From positions 2,309,673-2,373,672 of the forward strand of contig NZ_CP067393.1 of assembly GCF_016653615.1 (NCBI RefSeq): a DNA stretch of 64,000 bases. The letters are read 5' to 3'. Positions 29,382 through 37,043 of this stretch are shown here, piece by piece; the first letter of the stretch is position 1, and each line of letters starts with the position of its first letter. Origin of the DNA: Entomomonas asaccharolytica (GTDB lineage Bacteria; Pseudomonadota; Gammaproteobacteria; Pseudomonadales; Pseudomonadaceae). The notes under the pieces are model-generated. The model was not told the origin of the DNA. It made no database searches and worked only from the letters and a program-made list of their open reading frames with translations. The position numbers were made by a program, and so were the translations under genes.

Positions 29382-30788
29382 TTATTCTGCTAATTTAAAT
29401 GTGATATAGGTTGAAAAACCATTCCTTAAGATTCGCATGGCAGATGTTTTATCTTTAGGTAATTTATCAATCAACTGTTTAAACTCATTGGCTGATTTCA
29501 CAGGCTGATTATTTAGATGGGTAATCACATCATTAGTACGTAATCCCATTTGTTGTGCTAGACCGCCTCGTTGTACTGTTCTGATAATAACACCTTGTTC
29601 TACCGCTAAACGTTGCTTTTGTTCAGCCGTTAAATCATCAACCACTAAGCCCATTAAATTGGCTTTACCATTATTAGATTCTACTCGACCAGTAGACACT
29701 ACATTTTTATCATCTGGTAATGTCTCTGTGACAATAGAAATATTTTTATGACTTCCCTCTCTTACAACCTGTAAATTGGCTTTTTGACCAGCATTTAACA
29801 TACCTACGATATGGGGCAAATCAGCAGAACGATTTATCGCTTGATCATTAACTGATAACACCACATCCCCTACCTGTAACCCACTTTTAGCAGCAGGTCC
29901 ATCAGGTAAAACATCAACCACTAATGCACCAGCAGGTTTAGCAAGACCAAATGATTCAGCTAAATCTCTACTAACCTCTTGGATAATTACACCCAACCAA
30001 GCGCGCTGTACTTTACCAGAAGTTTTTAATTGATCAGCCACATTGATGGCGACATCAACAGGAATAGCAAATGACAACCCCATAAAACCACCTGAACGCG
30101 TGAAGATCTGTGAATTTATACCCACTACTTCACCATTCAGATTAAATAATGGCCCTCCAGAATTTCCTGGATTAATAGCTACATCTGTTTGAATAAAAGG
30201 TACATAGTTACTTTCAGTACCTAAACTTCTGCCCTTAGCACTTACCACACCTACTGTAACGGAATGGTCAAAACCAAAAGGAGAACCAATGGCCATTACC
30301 CATTCCCCTACTTTTAACGCCTCAGACTTGCCCATTTTTACTACAGGTAAATTGTTTGCTTCCACCTTTAACAAAGCCACATCAGTACGAGAATCAGCAC
30401 CTACTAAGGTAGCTTTTAACTCACGACGATCTGATAACCTCACAATAATTTCATCAGCGCCATTTACCACATGATTATTCGTTAAAATATAACCATCATT
30501 GGAAATAATAAACCCAGAACCGAGTGAGCGGGTTTGTTGATATTGAGGATAATTTGGTGTTTGTTCACGGAAGAACTCGCGAAACATAGGCGGAATATCC
30601 TCCATATCTGGTGCTAACCTATTATAGTTATTAGCAACCTTTTTAGAGGTACTGATATTAACCACAGCTGGCGAGACTTGTTCCACTAACTTAGAAAAAT
30701 CTGGTAAGTCAGCCGCTTGTAACAAACTAATCTGACCAATACAAACTATAAATAATAATTGAAATAAGTGCTTTATTAGCTTTTGCAT
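29382..30788 (-). CDS. mucD: Periplasmic serine protease MucD (DegP/HtrA family)
   Basis: 468-residue HtrA-type protease/chaperone that degrades misfolded envelope proteins and restrains AlgU activation. Signal peptide (LFQLLFIVCIGQISLLQA); trypsin-like triad His in TNNHVV, Asp in RTDVALLK, Ser in PGNSGGPLF; two PDZ domains follow (about 270-360 and 375-465). I choose ATG 30788 because GGGAG lies 5 bases upstream; ATG 30806 is an in-frame alternative. Hairpins on both sides suggest an independent transcript. Confidence 0.96.
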   Translation of the reverse strand: MQKLIKHLFQLLFIVCIGQISLLQAADLPDFSKLVEQVSPAVVNISTSKKVANNYNRLAPDMEDIPPMFREFFREQTPNYPQYQQTRSLGSGFIISNDGYILTNNHVVNGADEIIVRLSDRRELKATLVGADSRTDVALLKVEANNLPVVKMGKSEALKVGEWVMAIGSPFGFDHSVTVGVVSAKGRSLGTESNYVPFIQTDVAINPGNSGGPLFNLNGEVVGINSQIFTRSGGFMGLSFAIPVDVAINVADQLKTSGKVQRAWLGVIIQEVSRDLAESFGLAKPAGALVVDVLPDGPAAKSGLQVGDVVLSVNDQAINRSADLPHIVGMLNAGQKANLQVVREGSHKNISIVTETLPDDKNVVSTGRVESNNGKANLMGLVVDDLTAEQKQRLAVEQGVIIRTVQRGGLAQQMGLRTNDVITHLNNQPVKSANEFKQLIDKLPKDKTSAMRILRNGFSTYITFKLAE

Positions 30789-30892
30789 AGTTACTCCCAC
30801 AAACATGTAAATTTCCTACATGGCTTGCAATTTTAATATAAAGATAATTTTTTTAAATAACTAATCTATAGCCTATTTTTTACAAGATATGA

Positions 30893-30926
30893 ATAAATAA
30901 GCCCACACTCTGGTGGGCTTATTTAT
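30893..30926 (-). terminator. Hairpin between mucB and mucD
   Basis: 14-bp perfect stem (core AAATAAGCCCAC / GTGGGCTTATTT) with a 6-base loop, about 20 bases after the mucB stop. The T-rich right arm continues as TTATTTATTC on the minus strand. Likely ends the mucB transcript. Confidence 0.75.
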
Positions 30927-30945
30927 AACCTTAAAGTTTAAATTA

Positions 30946-31920
30946 TTACTGATGGACGGATAACGCTATCCGTTCTGCAGTGGAGAGAGGGATTTCGCCA
31001 ACCACTGTAATTAAATATTGTTTGTTATCACGTTTAACCGTGACTTTACGAGAAACCACGATCATTGCACCAAAATGTCTTTCAATCTCAGCCATACGAG
31101 GATCCGTCACAGGCTCAATAAATACTGAAAAAGTCACTAAGCCATCACTATAGACAAAATGATCATCTTTACTATTGGCTTTACTAATAGCCCTTTCTAA
31201 ACCAAAACCTTTTGGTTTCCAACCAATTATCCAAGGTGACTTATTGTCTTTTAGTTCTTTATAAGTAACATTAACACAGTCATCTAATGGGGTAGCTGTA
31301 ATATCTTCACGGGGAAATGGAGTAAATTGGGAGAACTGGCCGCTTTCTAAAATATTATTATTGGTATCTAAAAAAACAAACTGTAAAGGAAATGAGGTTT
31401 GCTTATCGAATGCTAATTTATAAATATACCGATCACCCTCTTTTGCTCTAAAAATTAATTCATGAGCAACTCTACCGCCTATCATTAAATCAGCTGGCGA
31501 TACTGTTACTGTATAATCTTCTAATAAATTATCTATCTCTGATTTGGTTATTGACTGTAAAATATTGACACGAAAGCGACTCTTATAGCCTTTAGTTACA
31601 CATTTAACTTGACCATTAAGTCTTAAAAAACCCTCATTGCTGTCAACTTTCTTTACCCACTGCGTTACCTGTCCATCTTCGCTTACTTGCTGATGTATGT
31701 AAATTTCAACATTATAGCTAGGACGGTTATAACTAAATACACCTTTAAAACTTTGACTGGTTTCAGCATCAATAATGTGCTCTAGATAGGTTTTAGCATC
31801 CACTGCATCTTGTTGTATTGCTAATGCTGACAAAGAAAATAGTAAAAAGTAAACTATTGCGCCTAACCTTAGTAATATTACTGTTGAAAAACACCGCAGA
31901 GACTTATTCAACAATTTCAT
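30946..31920 (-). CDS. mucB: Sigma-factor regulatory protein MucB/RseB
   Basis: 324-residue periplasmic protein that binds MucA and shields it from proteolysis, releasing it when lipid or LPS signals are sensed. The N-terminus is a long hydrophobic export signal (VILLRLGAIVYFLLFSLSALA); the LolA-like domain follows (SFKGVFSYNRP) and then the small C-terminal domain (SDGLVTFSVFIEPV). It follows mucA across 118 bases containing a terminator-like hairpin. mucC, the next gene in P. aeruginosa, is absent. Confidence 0.93.
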   Translation of the reverse strand: MKLLNKSLRCFSTVILLRLGAIVYFLLFSLSALAIQQDAVDAKTYLEHIIDAETSQSFKGVFSYNRPSYNVEIYIHQQVSEDGQVTQWVKKVDSNEGFLRLNGQVKCVTKGYKSRFRVNILQSITKSEIDNLLEDYTVTVSPADLMIGGRVAHELIFRAKEGDRYIYKLAFDKQTSFPLQFVFLDTNNNILESGQFSQFTPFPREDITATPLDDCVNVTYKELKDNKSPWIIGWKPKGFGLERAISKANSKDDHFVYSDGLVTFSVFIEPVTDPRMAEIERHFGAMIVVSRKVTVKRDNKQYLITVVGEIPLSTAERIALSVHQ

Positions 31921-32002
31921 TAATTACTATCCTTCTACAGTTTATTCTATTAGGAATAATACCAGAACTGTTGCAACTACATTGATCAAACTAAATATGA
32001 GA

Positions 32003-32031
32003 AAAAGCCTAATAAGTGATATTAGGCTTTT
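32003..32031 (-). terminator. Terminator-like hairpin between mucA and mucB
   Basis: Perfect 11-bp stem (AAAAGCCTAAT / ATTAGGCTTTT) with a 7-base loop, 7 bases after the mucA stop. On the minus strand it is followed by TCTC and preceded by an A/T run, giving GGCTTTTTC: a classic rho-independent layout inside the algU-mucA-mucB locus. Confidence 0.8.
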
Positions 32032-32037
32032 AAAAAA

Positions 32038-32577
32038 TTAATTAGATATTACATCAGCTGAATAGGGTGTTTGATCGTATTCATCGATCACAAACACACC
32101 TTGCTTTTCATGACGATCAATAAAATCAGATAATCTGTTTTCAATCCATTGCTCATTAGAAGCAATATTTAAACCTTCAACGATAACCTCTTCATTTTGT
32201 GCATAAGAAGTTACTGAAGCAGACAAATCTTCATCGTTATTAATGAAAAAAACCACTGATAAAGTTATTGCCATAATAGAGGCAGCAACTGCAAACTTAC
32301 CTAAATGATTCCAAAACTGCGTTTTATAATGCACAGCAGCAGAAACTGGTTGCTTACTAGCAATTTCCTCACTTGCAATAGCTTCAGACACAGCCGAAGC
32401 AATATCAAGCTTTGGGAAAATTACTTGCTCCTGCATGACTGAACGGGCAATTTGATAACGCGACCAAGTTGCCATTATTTCATCATCTGCATGAGCTAAT
32501 AAACGACGGATTTCTAAATCATCTGCTGCATTATCCATCAATGCTGATAATGAATCCTTCAAATTTTCATTACTCAT
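32038..32577 (-). CDS. mucA: Anti-sigma factor MucA
   Basis: 179-residue single-pass inner-membrane anti-sigma factor that sequesters AlgU. Cytoplasmic N-terminal RseA-like domain (MSNENLKDSLSALMDNAAD, then RRLLAHADDEIMATWSRYQ), membrane helix at about 92-110, periplasmic C-terminal part that AlgW and MucB would act on. The gene is intact, so there is no sign of a mucoid truncation. GAAGGTG precedes the ATG; algU is 46 bases upstream. Confidence 0.95.
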   Translation of the reverse strand: MSNENLKDSLSALMDNAADDLEIRRLLAHADDEIMATWSRYQIARSVMQEQVIFPKLDIASAVSEAIASEEIASKQPVSAAVHYKTQFWNHLGKFAVAASIMAITLSVVFFINNDEDLSASVTSYAQNEEVIVEGLNIASNEQWIENRLSDFIDRHEKQGVFVIDEYDQTPYSADVISN

Positions 32578-32623
32578 AATGGCACCTTCAATAAAATTTA
32601 CCTAATAAACACTTAATAGATAA

Positions 32624-33202
32624 CTAGTTTTCCAACAATGGTTGCAAAGCGTTATCTACTGCTTCCCTAGCCCTAAAAATTCTAGATCTTACTGTTCCTA
32701 CAGGACAATGCATAACTTCTGCAATCTCCTCATAACTTAGACCATCAGATTCACGTAAAGTTAGCGCAACACGTAAATCTTCAGGTAATAAACGAACCGT
32801 CTTATGCACGACCTGCTCAATTTCATCTCGTAACAGAGTATGCTCAGGTGTGTCGATATCCTTTAGACCACTATCACCAAAAAACAACTCAGCCTCACCT
32901 GCATCCACATCAACATCAGGGGGCCTACGGCCTTTAGCTACTAAATAATTTTTCGCAGTATTAATAGCTATACGATACAACCACGTATAAAAAGCACTTT
33001 CACCACGAAAACTACCTATTGCTCGATAAGCTTTAATAAAGGCTTCCTGAGCAACATCTTGAGCTTCCTGCATATCGTGTACAAAACGTAAAATAAGACC
33101 ATAAATTTTATGCTGATACTTTAATACCAACATATCAAATGCTCTTTTGTCACCTTGCTGTACCCGCTCAACTAACTGTTGATCCTGTTCTTGGGTTAAC
33201 AT
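32624..33202 (-). CDS. algU: RNA polymerase sigma factor AlgU (RpoE/ECF)
   Basis: 192-residue ECF sigma factor for the envelope-stress response. Region 2 (AFDMLVLKYQHKIYGLILRFVHDMQEAQDVAQEAFIKAYR, seen in segments) and region 4 (LTLRESDGLSYEEIAEVMHCPVGTVRSRI) are both complete. Controls its own operon with mucA. In Pseudomonas nadB lies divergent upstream; here the neighbour upstream is ygfX. An AlgU-type promoter is visible upstream. Confidence 0.97.
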   Translation of the reverse strand: MLTQEQDQQLVERVQQGDKRAFDMLVLKYQHKIYGLILRFVHDMQEAQDVAQEAFIKAYRAIGSFRGESAFYTWLYRIAINTAKNYLVAKGRRPPDVDVDAGEAELFFGDSGLKDIDTPEHTLLRDEIEQVVHKTVRLLPEDLRVALTLRESDGLSYEEIAEVMHCPVGTVRSRIFRAREAVDNALQPLLEN

Positions 33203-33260
33203 GCAGACACCCCATACGTCTGAGACTTAATCTGCATCATCAAATCCATTGCTCTTTTAA

Positions 33261-33287
33261 TTTGACGACACAATAAAAAAAAAGTTC
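33261..33287 (-). promoter_or_regulatory. AlgU/sigma-E-type promoter upstream of algU
   Basis: On the minus strand GAACTT (33287-33282) and GTCAAA (33266-33261) are separated by 15 bases, matching the sigma-E/AlgU pattern GAACTT-N15/16-(G)TCNNA. The predicted start site would be about 50 bases before the algU ATG. This would make algU autoregulated, as known for rpoE/algU in other bacteria. Confidence 0.7.
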
Positions 33288-33340
33288 TGTTTAATTATAA
33301 AATTTTGTTACAACTGTGATAATAATCTCAACTCTATTTC

Positions 33341-33784
33341 TCAATCAGTTAAATAACGTAAATATAACTTAAGCTTGCGATAATCACTATCCGACATCAC
33401 ATCAGACGGCAAACATAATGATAAACGCTTTCTATCCCCTTCAACGCTAAATTGCAAAATTATAACCGCTGACAATACAACACTGTCAGAAGAATATAAT
33501 TTTATTACCTGCCAACCTATCTGTTGGTTGTACACCAGCCAATTCTTTGAAGTTCTACGTATCGCCGTAAAAGAAGTAGGTAATATAAATAAAATATACT
33601 CCCTAACTACCTTAACCACATAAATAGAAAATATTACTGCGATTAATATTCGCCAACCAAAGACCATGGGTAATTGGTAAACAATTAATAACGCAATTCC
33701 ATAAAATAGTAGAAATAAATAATATAATCGTTTTGACGCATGCCAATGGCATTCAAACAAGTTATTATCAAGCTGGTTGTACAC
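33341..33784 (-). CDS. ygfX: YgfX-like membrane protein, GTG start
   Basis: 147-residue protein with two adjacent hydrophobic segments near the N-terminus (about 20-36 and 42-60) and a cytoplasmic C-terminal domain, the layout of YgfX/CptA-type proteins. It overlaps the end of sdhE by 17 bases, the conserved sdhE-ygfX pairing. The only sensible start is GTG at 33784, inside sdhE, so translation is probably coupled. E. coli YgfX was reported as a toxin affecting cell shape; that role is not certain here. Confidence 0.75.
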   Translation of the reverse strand: MYNQLDNNLFECHWHASKRLYYLFLLFYGIALLIVYQLPMVFGWRILIAVIFSIYVVKVVREYILFILPTSFTAIRRTSKNWLVYNQQIGWQVIKLYSSDSVVLSAVIILQFSVEGDRKRLSLCLPSDVMSDSDYRKLKLYLRYLTD

Positions 33785-34025
33785 GTGCCAAAATCATTTG
33801 AACCATTCTTCTTAAATCAGCATCTTCTGGCTCATCACGTTGCATAAACCAACCAAATAAATCTTGATCTTCACAACTTAATAATTTTTTAAAACGTTCT
33901 TGATCTTGTTGATCTAGACTTGGATATACTTCTTGCACAAACGGCATTAAAAGTACATCAAGCTCTAACATCCCCCGACGGCAATGCCAATATAACTTTT
34001 TTAATTCCAATTCATTATCAGACAT
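33768..34025 (-). CDS. sdhE: FAD assembly factor SdhE
   Basis: 85-residue SdhE/CptB family protein promoting covalent flavinylation of succinate dehydrogenase. The hallmark RGMLELD (in [13 protein letters not shown]) is present, followed by the helical bundle and the DLFGWFM segment. I start at ATG 34025, which gives the normal family length and has AAGGG upstream; ATG 34052 would add nine residues. Divergent from ygfZ as in Pseudomonas. Confidence 0.94.
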   Translation of the reverse strand: MSDNELELKKLYWHCRRGMLELDVLLMPFVQEVYPSLDQQDQERFKKLLSCEDQDLFGWFMQRDEPEDADLRRMVQMILARVQPA

Positions 34026-34135
34026 AATAAAAACCCTTTTATGACTCTCCATTATATCATATATTTTAGCAAAACAACTGTTCCAAAAAGCCTCTAGCCT
34101 AATCGGCTTATACTTATATTAAGTCTAACAACAGA

Positions 34136-34163
34136 CTGTTAATTCTAAAAACAATGCTATAAT
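34136..34163 (+). promoter_or_regulatory. Possible sigma-70 promoter for ygfZ
   Basis: A perfect TATAAT at 34158-34163, with a weak -35 (CTGTTA at 34136-34141) 16 bases upstream, about 64 bases before the ygfZ ATG. Only the -10 is convincing. Confidence 0.35.
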
Positions 34164-34226
34164 TTAACACAAGTACGCAACCGAACCTTTTAATATCCCT
34201 CAGCTTTTCTAAATGGATAAGTTTTT

Positions 34227-35174
34227 ATGACAACGCCTTTTTTCTGTCTCTTAAACCATGAAAGTATTATCGCTATACAAGGCATAGATAGCAAAAAATT
34301 TCTACAAGGACAAATTACTTGCAATCTAAACTACCTTAGCACTGAACAATCAAGTTTAGGTGCCAGTTGTACCCCCAAAGGGCGAATGGTCTCTAGTTTT
34401 AGGCTTATTGAACAATCAACTAATAACTACTTGCTCAGCTTAGATAAAAACTTATTTGAAAAGCAATTAGCTGATTTTAAAAAGTATGCTGTATTTTCAA
34501 AAGTTACCTTAGAAAAAGCAGATCAACAATGGCTTCGTTTTGGCTTACAGGCTACTCCAGAACAATTATCTTTTTTAGAATTAGCCATACCCCAACAAGC
34601 TAATCAAGTTGTACAACACCCAAGCCAACAATATTTCCTCATAAATATTAGCGAACAACGTTATGAATTATGGGTTACCCCTGCACAGCGAGCCACCATT
34701 AAACCTTTACTAACTCAACAGCTAACAGAAAAACCACTGAATGATTGGTTATTAGGGCAAATTAGAGCAGGAATCGGACAAGTATTTATAGAAAATAGCG
34801 AAGAATTTGTACCACAAATGATCAACCTACAATCAGTAGGAGGCGTCAGTTTTAAGAAAGGCTGTTATCTAGGCCAAGAAATTGTTGCGCGTATGCAATA
34901 CCTTGGTAAATTAAAACGTCATCTGTATCGTTTTGCATTAGATCAACAAGATTTACCAAGCATTGGTACTGATTTATTCTCCACAGTTCACCAAACCAGC
35001 GTTGGTCGTGTGGTATTAGCTGCCCATACAGAAGATCAAAAAATAGAGCTATTAGCTGTCACACAAGATGAAGCCATAACCAATGAACTATGGCTACAAG
35101 ATAATCAAACCAATTTATTAAAACTGCTAAGTATTCCTTATCAAGTTAACCCTGAAGAAGAAATAAAGCACTAA
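34227..35174 (+). CDS. ygfZ: Folate-binding Fe-S cluster repair protein YgfZ
   Basis: 315-residue tetrahydrofolate-binding protein of the GcvT-like YgfZ family, which supports a subset of iron-sulfur enzymes such as MiaB. The diagnostic motif KGCYLGQE with its essential Cys is at about 211-218. Monocistronic, divergent from sdhE-ygfX and ended by a strong bidirectional terminator. Assignment is secure. Confidence 0.96.
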   Translation: MTTPFFCLLNHESIIAIQGIDSKKFLQGQITCNLNYLSTEQSSLGASCTPKGRMVSSFRLIEQSTNNYLLSLDKNLFEKQLADFKKYAVFSKVTLEKADQQWLRFGLQATPEQLSFLELAIPQQANQVVQHPSQQYFLINISEQRYELWVTPAQRATIKPLLTQQLTEKPLNDWLLGQIRAGIGQVFIENSEEFVPQMINLQSVGGVSFKKGCYLGQEIVARMQYLGKLKRHLYRFALDQQDLPSIGTDLFSTVHQTSVGRVVLAAHTEDQKIELLAVTQDEAITNELWLQDNQTNLLKLLSIPYQVNPEEEIKH

Positions 35175-35178
35175 CATA

Positions 35179-35205
35179 AAAAAGGGGTAATCAATACCCC
35201 TTTTT
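35179..35205. terminator. Bidirectional rho-independent terminator
   Basis: Perfect 11-bp stem (AAAAAGGGGTA / TACCCCTTTTT), 5-base loop and T runs on both strands, between convergent ygfZ and the LpoB-cassette gene. Confidence 0.9.
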
Positions 35206-35220
35206 ATTAACTGCCAGCAA

Positions 35221-35991
35221 TTACTTACGTCTAATCACCGTAGGTGGTTCATCCGCAGGTACATTATGACGAACTGGTGGATTATAGCCATCATCAGGTA
35301 ATTTACCTGTTAATTGTTCAACCACCTGATTAGTGACATCCTTACCTAAAGCTTTAGATACTTTACTCACTAACTTAGCACGATCCAAGGTTACCTTTTT
35401 GTCTAAACTATTGACTAGTTTTAATTCTTTAGCCTCACCCATAGCAGTAAAGGCTGCCTTAATCTCATGGGTTTGCGTATTAATTAAATTAAACTCAGCC
35501 ACTACCGTAAGATTAAGTGACTTAGAATAAGTATTGGTATGCTGGATATTCATCACATTATCAGAAAACTGAATATCTGACACGCGACCGAATAACACAT
35601 AATCTGCACCATTAAAATCACCCTGATCGATACGTGCAATGATGTCATTAATGTTATCAAAATCAGGATCACCAGAATAAGGACGACCTTGAATTAAATC
35701 AACTAAACCTGATTTCTTAAGATCACCCTTAATATCACCTACAAACTTACGTAACTCTGTCTGATTAACATAGGTATATGTACCTTCAACATTACGATAA
35801 TCAGATGTTGTGTTATTAGAGTAACTACCCGCTGAATGAGTATTAGCATTGTGAGTAGAGTCAACTACGCGAATATAGTCCTTGACCTGCTCTTCATAGG
35901 CTAAATCTGTGACAGCTACCTTAGGTTTAACTTCTTGAGCAAAAGCACCAAGAGATAAAGTAGCTACTAGTAATCCAGTTAATATACGCAT
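35221..35991 (-). CDS. Secreted CsgG/LpoB-fold-like protein of the LpoB cassette
   Basis: 256-residue exported protein: signal peptide MRILTGLLVATLSLGAFA, then an alpha/beta domain (VAVTDLAY, ADYVLFGRVSDIQF, NLTVVAEFNLINTQTHEIKAAF) of the kind seen in CsgG/LpoB-like periplasmic proteins. It lacks a lipobox Cys, so should be soluble in the periplasm. ATG 35991 has AGGTG just upstream and is preferred over GTG 35997. It starts about 10 bases after the lpoB-like stop. Specific function unknown; probably works with LpoB-like protein. Confidence 0.65.
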   Translation of the reverse strand: MRILTGLLVATLSLGAFAQEVKPKVAVTDLAYEEQVKDYIRVVDSTHNANTHSAGSYSNNTTSDYRNVEGTYTYVNQTELRKFVGDIKGDLKKSGLVDLIQGRPYSGDPDFDNINDIIARIDQGDFNGADYVLFGRVSDIQFSDNVMNIQHTNTYSKSLNLTVVAEFNLINTQTHEIKAAFTAMGEAKELKLVNSLDKKVTLDRAKLVSKVSKALGKDVTNQVVEQLTGKLPDDGYNPPVRHNVPADEPPTVIRRK

Positions 35992-36001
35992 AATCACCTA
36001 C

Positions 36002-36598
36002 TTATCGATTTTGGGTTTTGCGGATTTCTTTTTCATCCATCCACTCAGACAAACCACTTTCTACATCAAATAGCTCTAAAGTAAATTTGTAATAAACATC
36101 TTTTATATTTTTAGTTTTCTTATTAATTGAAGTTAAAGTACCTTCTAAGCGGTATTTAGCAGCAATCATATTACCTGTTTTAGCTACGGTAGATTCTTTA
36201 TATAAACCACTGTCATTTTGCAGTTTAAGCTGATCTACTTGGCTTTGCATTCTCGTATTATCACTTGCAAAACGCGCTACACCTGATTTCATTAACTGAT
36301 TTTTAATAGAATCAGTCACACTACGAGTATCGATATATTCTGCTGTTTTATTTTGTACATCATACACTTGAATAACAGGACGGCCACGTAACACACCTGA
36401 TTGTGCTAAAGAACGTGACATCTCTTCTGCAATCATTTGTAAATCTGTAGAACCAAAATCAATAGTAGCAACTTCTACCGCTTTTGGATCACCATAACTA
36501 ACATCTTTTTCACTTCTCACCATCGGAGAATTATCAGCACAACCTGCAAGCACTATGGCAGCTGCTGCTAATAAAGAAAGTCCACGCGTTTTTAACAT
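36002..36598 (-). CDS. lpoB: LpoB-like penicillin-binding protein activator lipoprotein
   Basis: 198-residue lipoprotein (signal ending AAIVLAGC) resembling LpoB, the outer-membrane activator of PBP1b. Conserved parts are ATIDFGSTDLQMIAEEM, RPVIQVYDVQNKT, YIDTRSVTDSI, AKYRLEGTL and the late FTLELFDVESGLSEWMDEKEIRK. GAGGATG precedes the ATG. Flanked by a YcfL gene as in enterobacteria. Pseudomonas aeruginosa uses the unrelated LpoP for PBP1b, so an LpoB type here is notable. Confidence 0.82.
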   Translation of the reverse strand: MLKTRGLSLLAAAAIVLAGCADNSPMVRSEKDVSYGDPKAVEVATIDFGSTDLQMIAEEMSRSLAQSGVLRGRPVIQVYDVQNKTAEYIDTRSVTDSIKNQLMKSGVARFASDNTRMQSQVDQLKLQNDSGLYKESTVAKTGNMIAAKYRLEGTLTSINKKTKNIKDVYYKFTLELFDVESGLSEWMDEKEIRKTQNR

Positions 36599-36629
36599 AC
36601 TAACATCCTCTTAAATAAGCTACTAATCA

Positions 36630-36989
36630 TTAAGGCTCTTGAAGTTCGATACGGAAATCTACTGCCTGCATAACAGGTGCAATACTATTGATATAAGTAC
36701 TTTGCTTACCGTAGATTAACTTACTTTTCCACGTTTCTTCATTACCTACAGGGTAACCTTGATCATCTAACCATTGGAAACGGTAATTAATATTTTGATT
36801 ATAACGAGACGTATTTTCCACAGCCACTTTAATCACCAAAAACCCATTCTGTCTAGATTTTTGCGCTTCAATGACCTCAATATGCTTAACCTTACCCATT
36901 TCAACCACATTAGGATGCTTATTCGAACAGCCTGCTAACATAAGCATTGCCATCACTAATGCACCGATTAATTTTAAATGTAGACGCAT
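36630..36989 (-). CDS. ycfL: YcfL/DUF1425 lipoprotein
   Basis: 119-residue lipoprotein, lipobox LMLAGC, followed by a small beta-sandwich (LVIKVAVENTSRYNQNINYRFQWLD, in pieces) typical of YcfL/DUF1425. GGGAAGA precedes the ATG. It sits just upstream of the lpoB-like gene, the same pairing as in E. coli (ycfL-lpoB). Function unknown; the pairing suggests a role in PBP regulation. Confidence 0.82.
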   Translation of the reverse strand: MRLHLKLIGALVMAMLMLAGCSNKHPNVVEMGKVKHIEVIEAQKSRQNGFLVIKVAVENTSRYNQNINYRFQWLDDQGYPVGNEETWKSKLIYGKQSTYINSIAPVMQAVDFRIELQEP

Positions 36990-37043
36990 ATCTATCTTCC
37001 CTCAAATTAAATAACCACTTATTATCAGTATAGCTCAAGATGA

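Noticed and set aside
34008-34040. 18-base identity between the sdhE and msrA translation starts (AGGGTTTTTATTATGTCT)
   Set aside because: Identical stretch also at 55536-55553, but it consists of a ribosome site, T-rich spacer and start; in an AT-rich genome this is likely coincidence and no wider match surrounds it.
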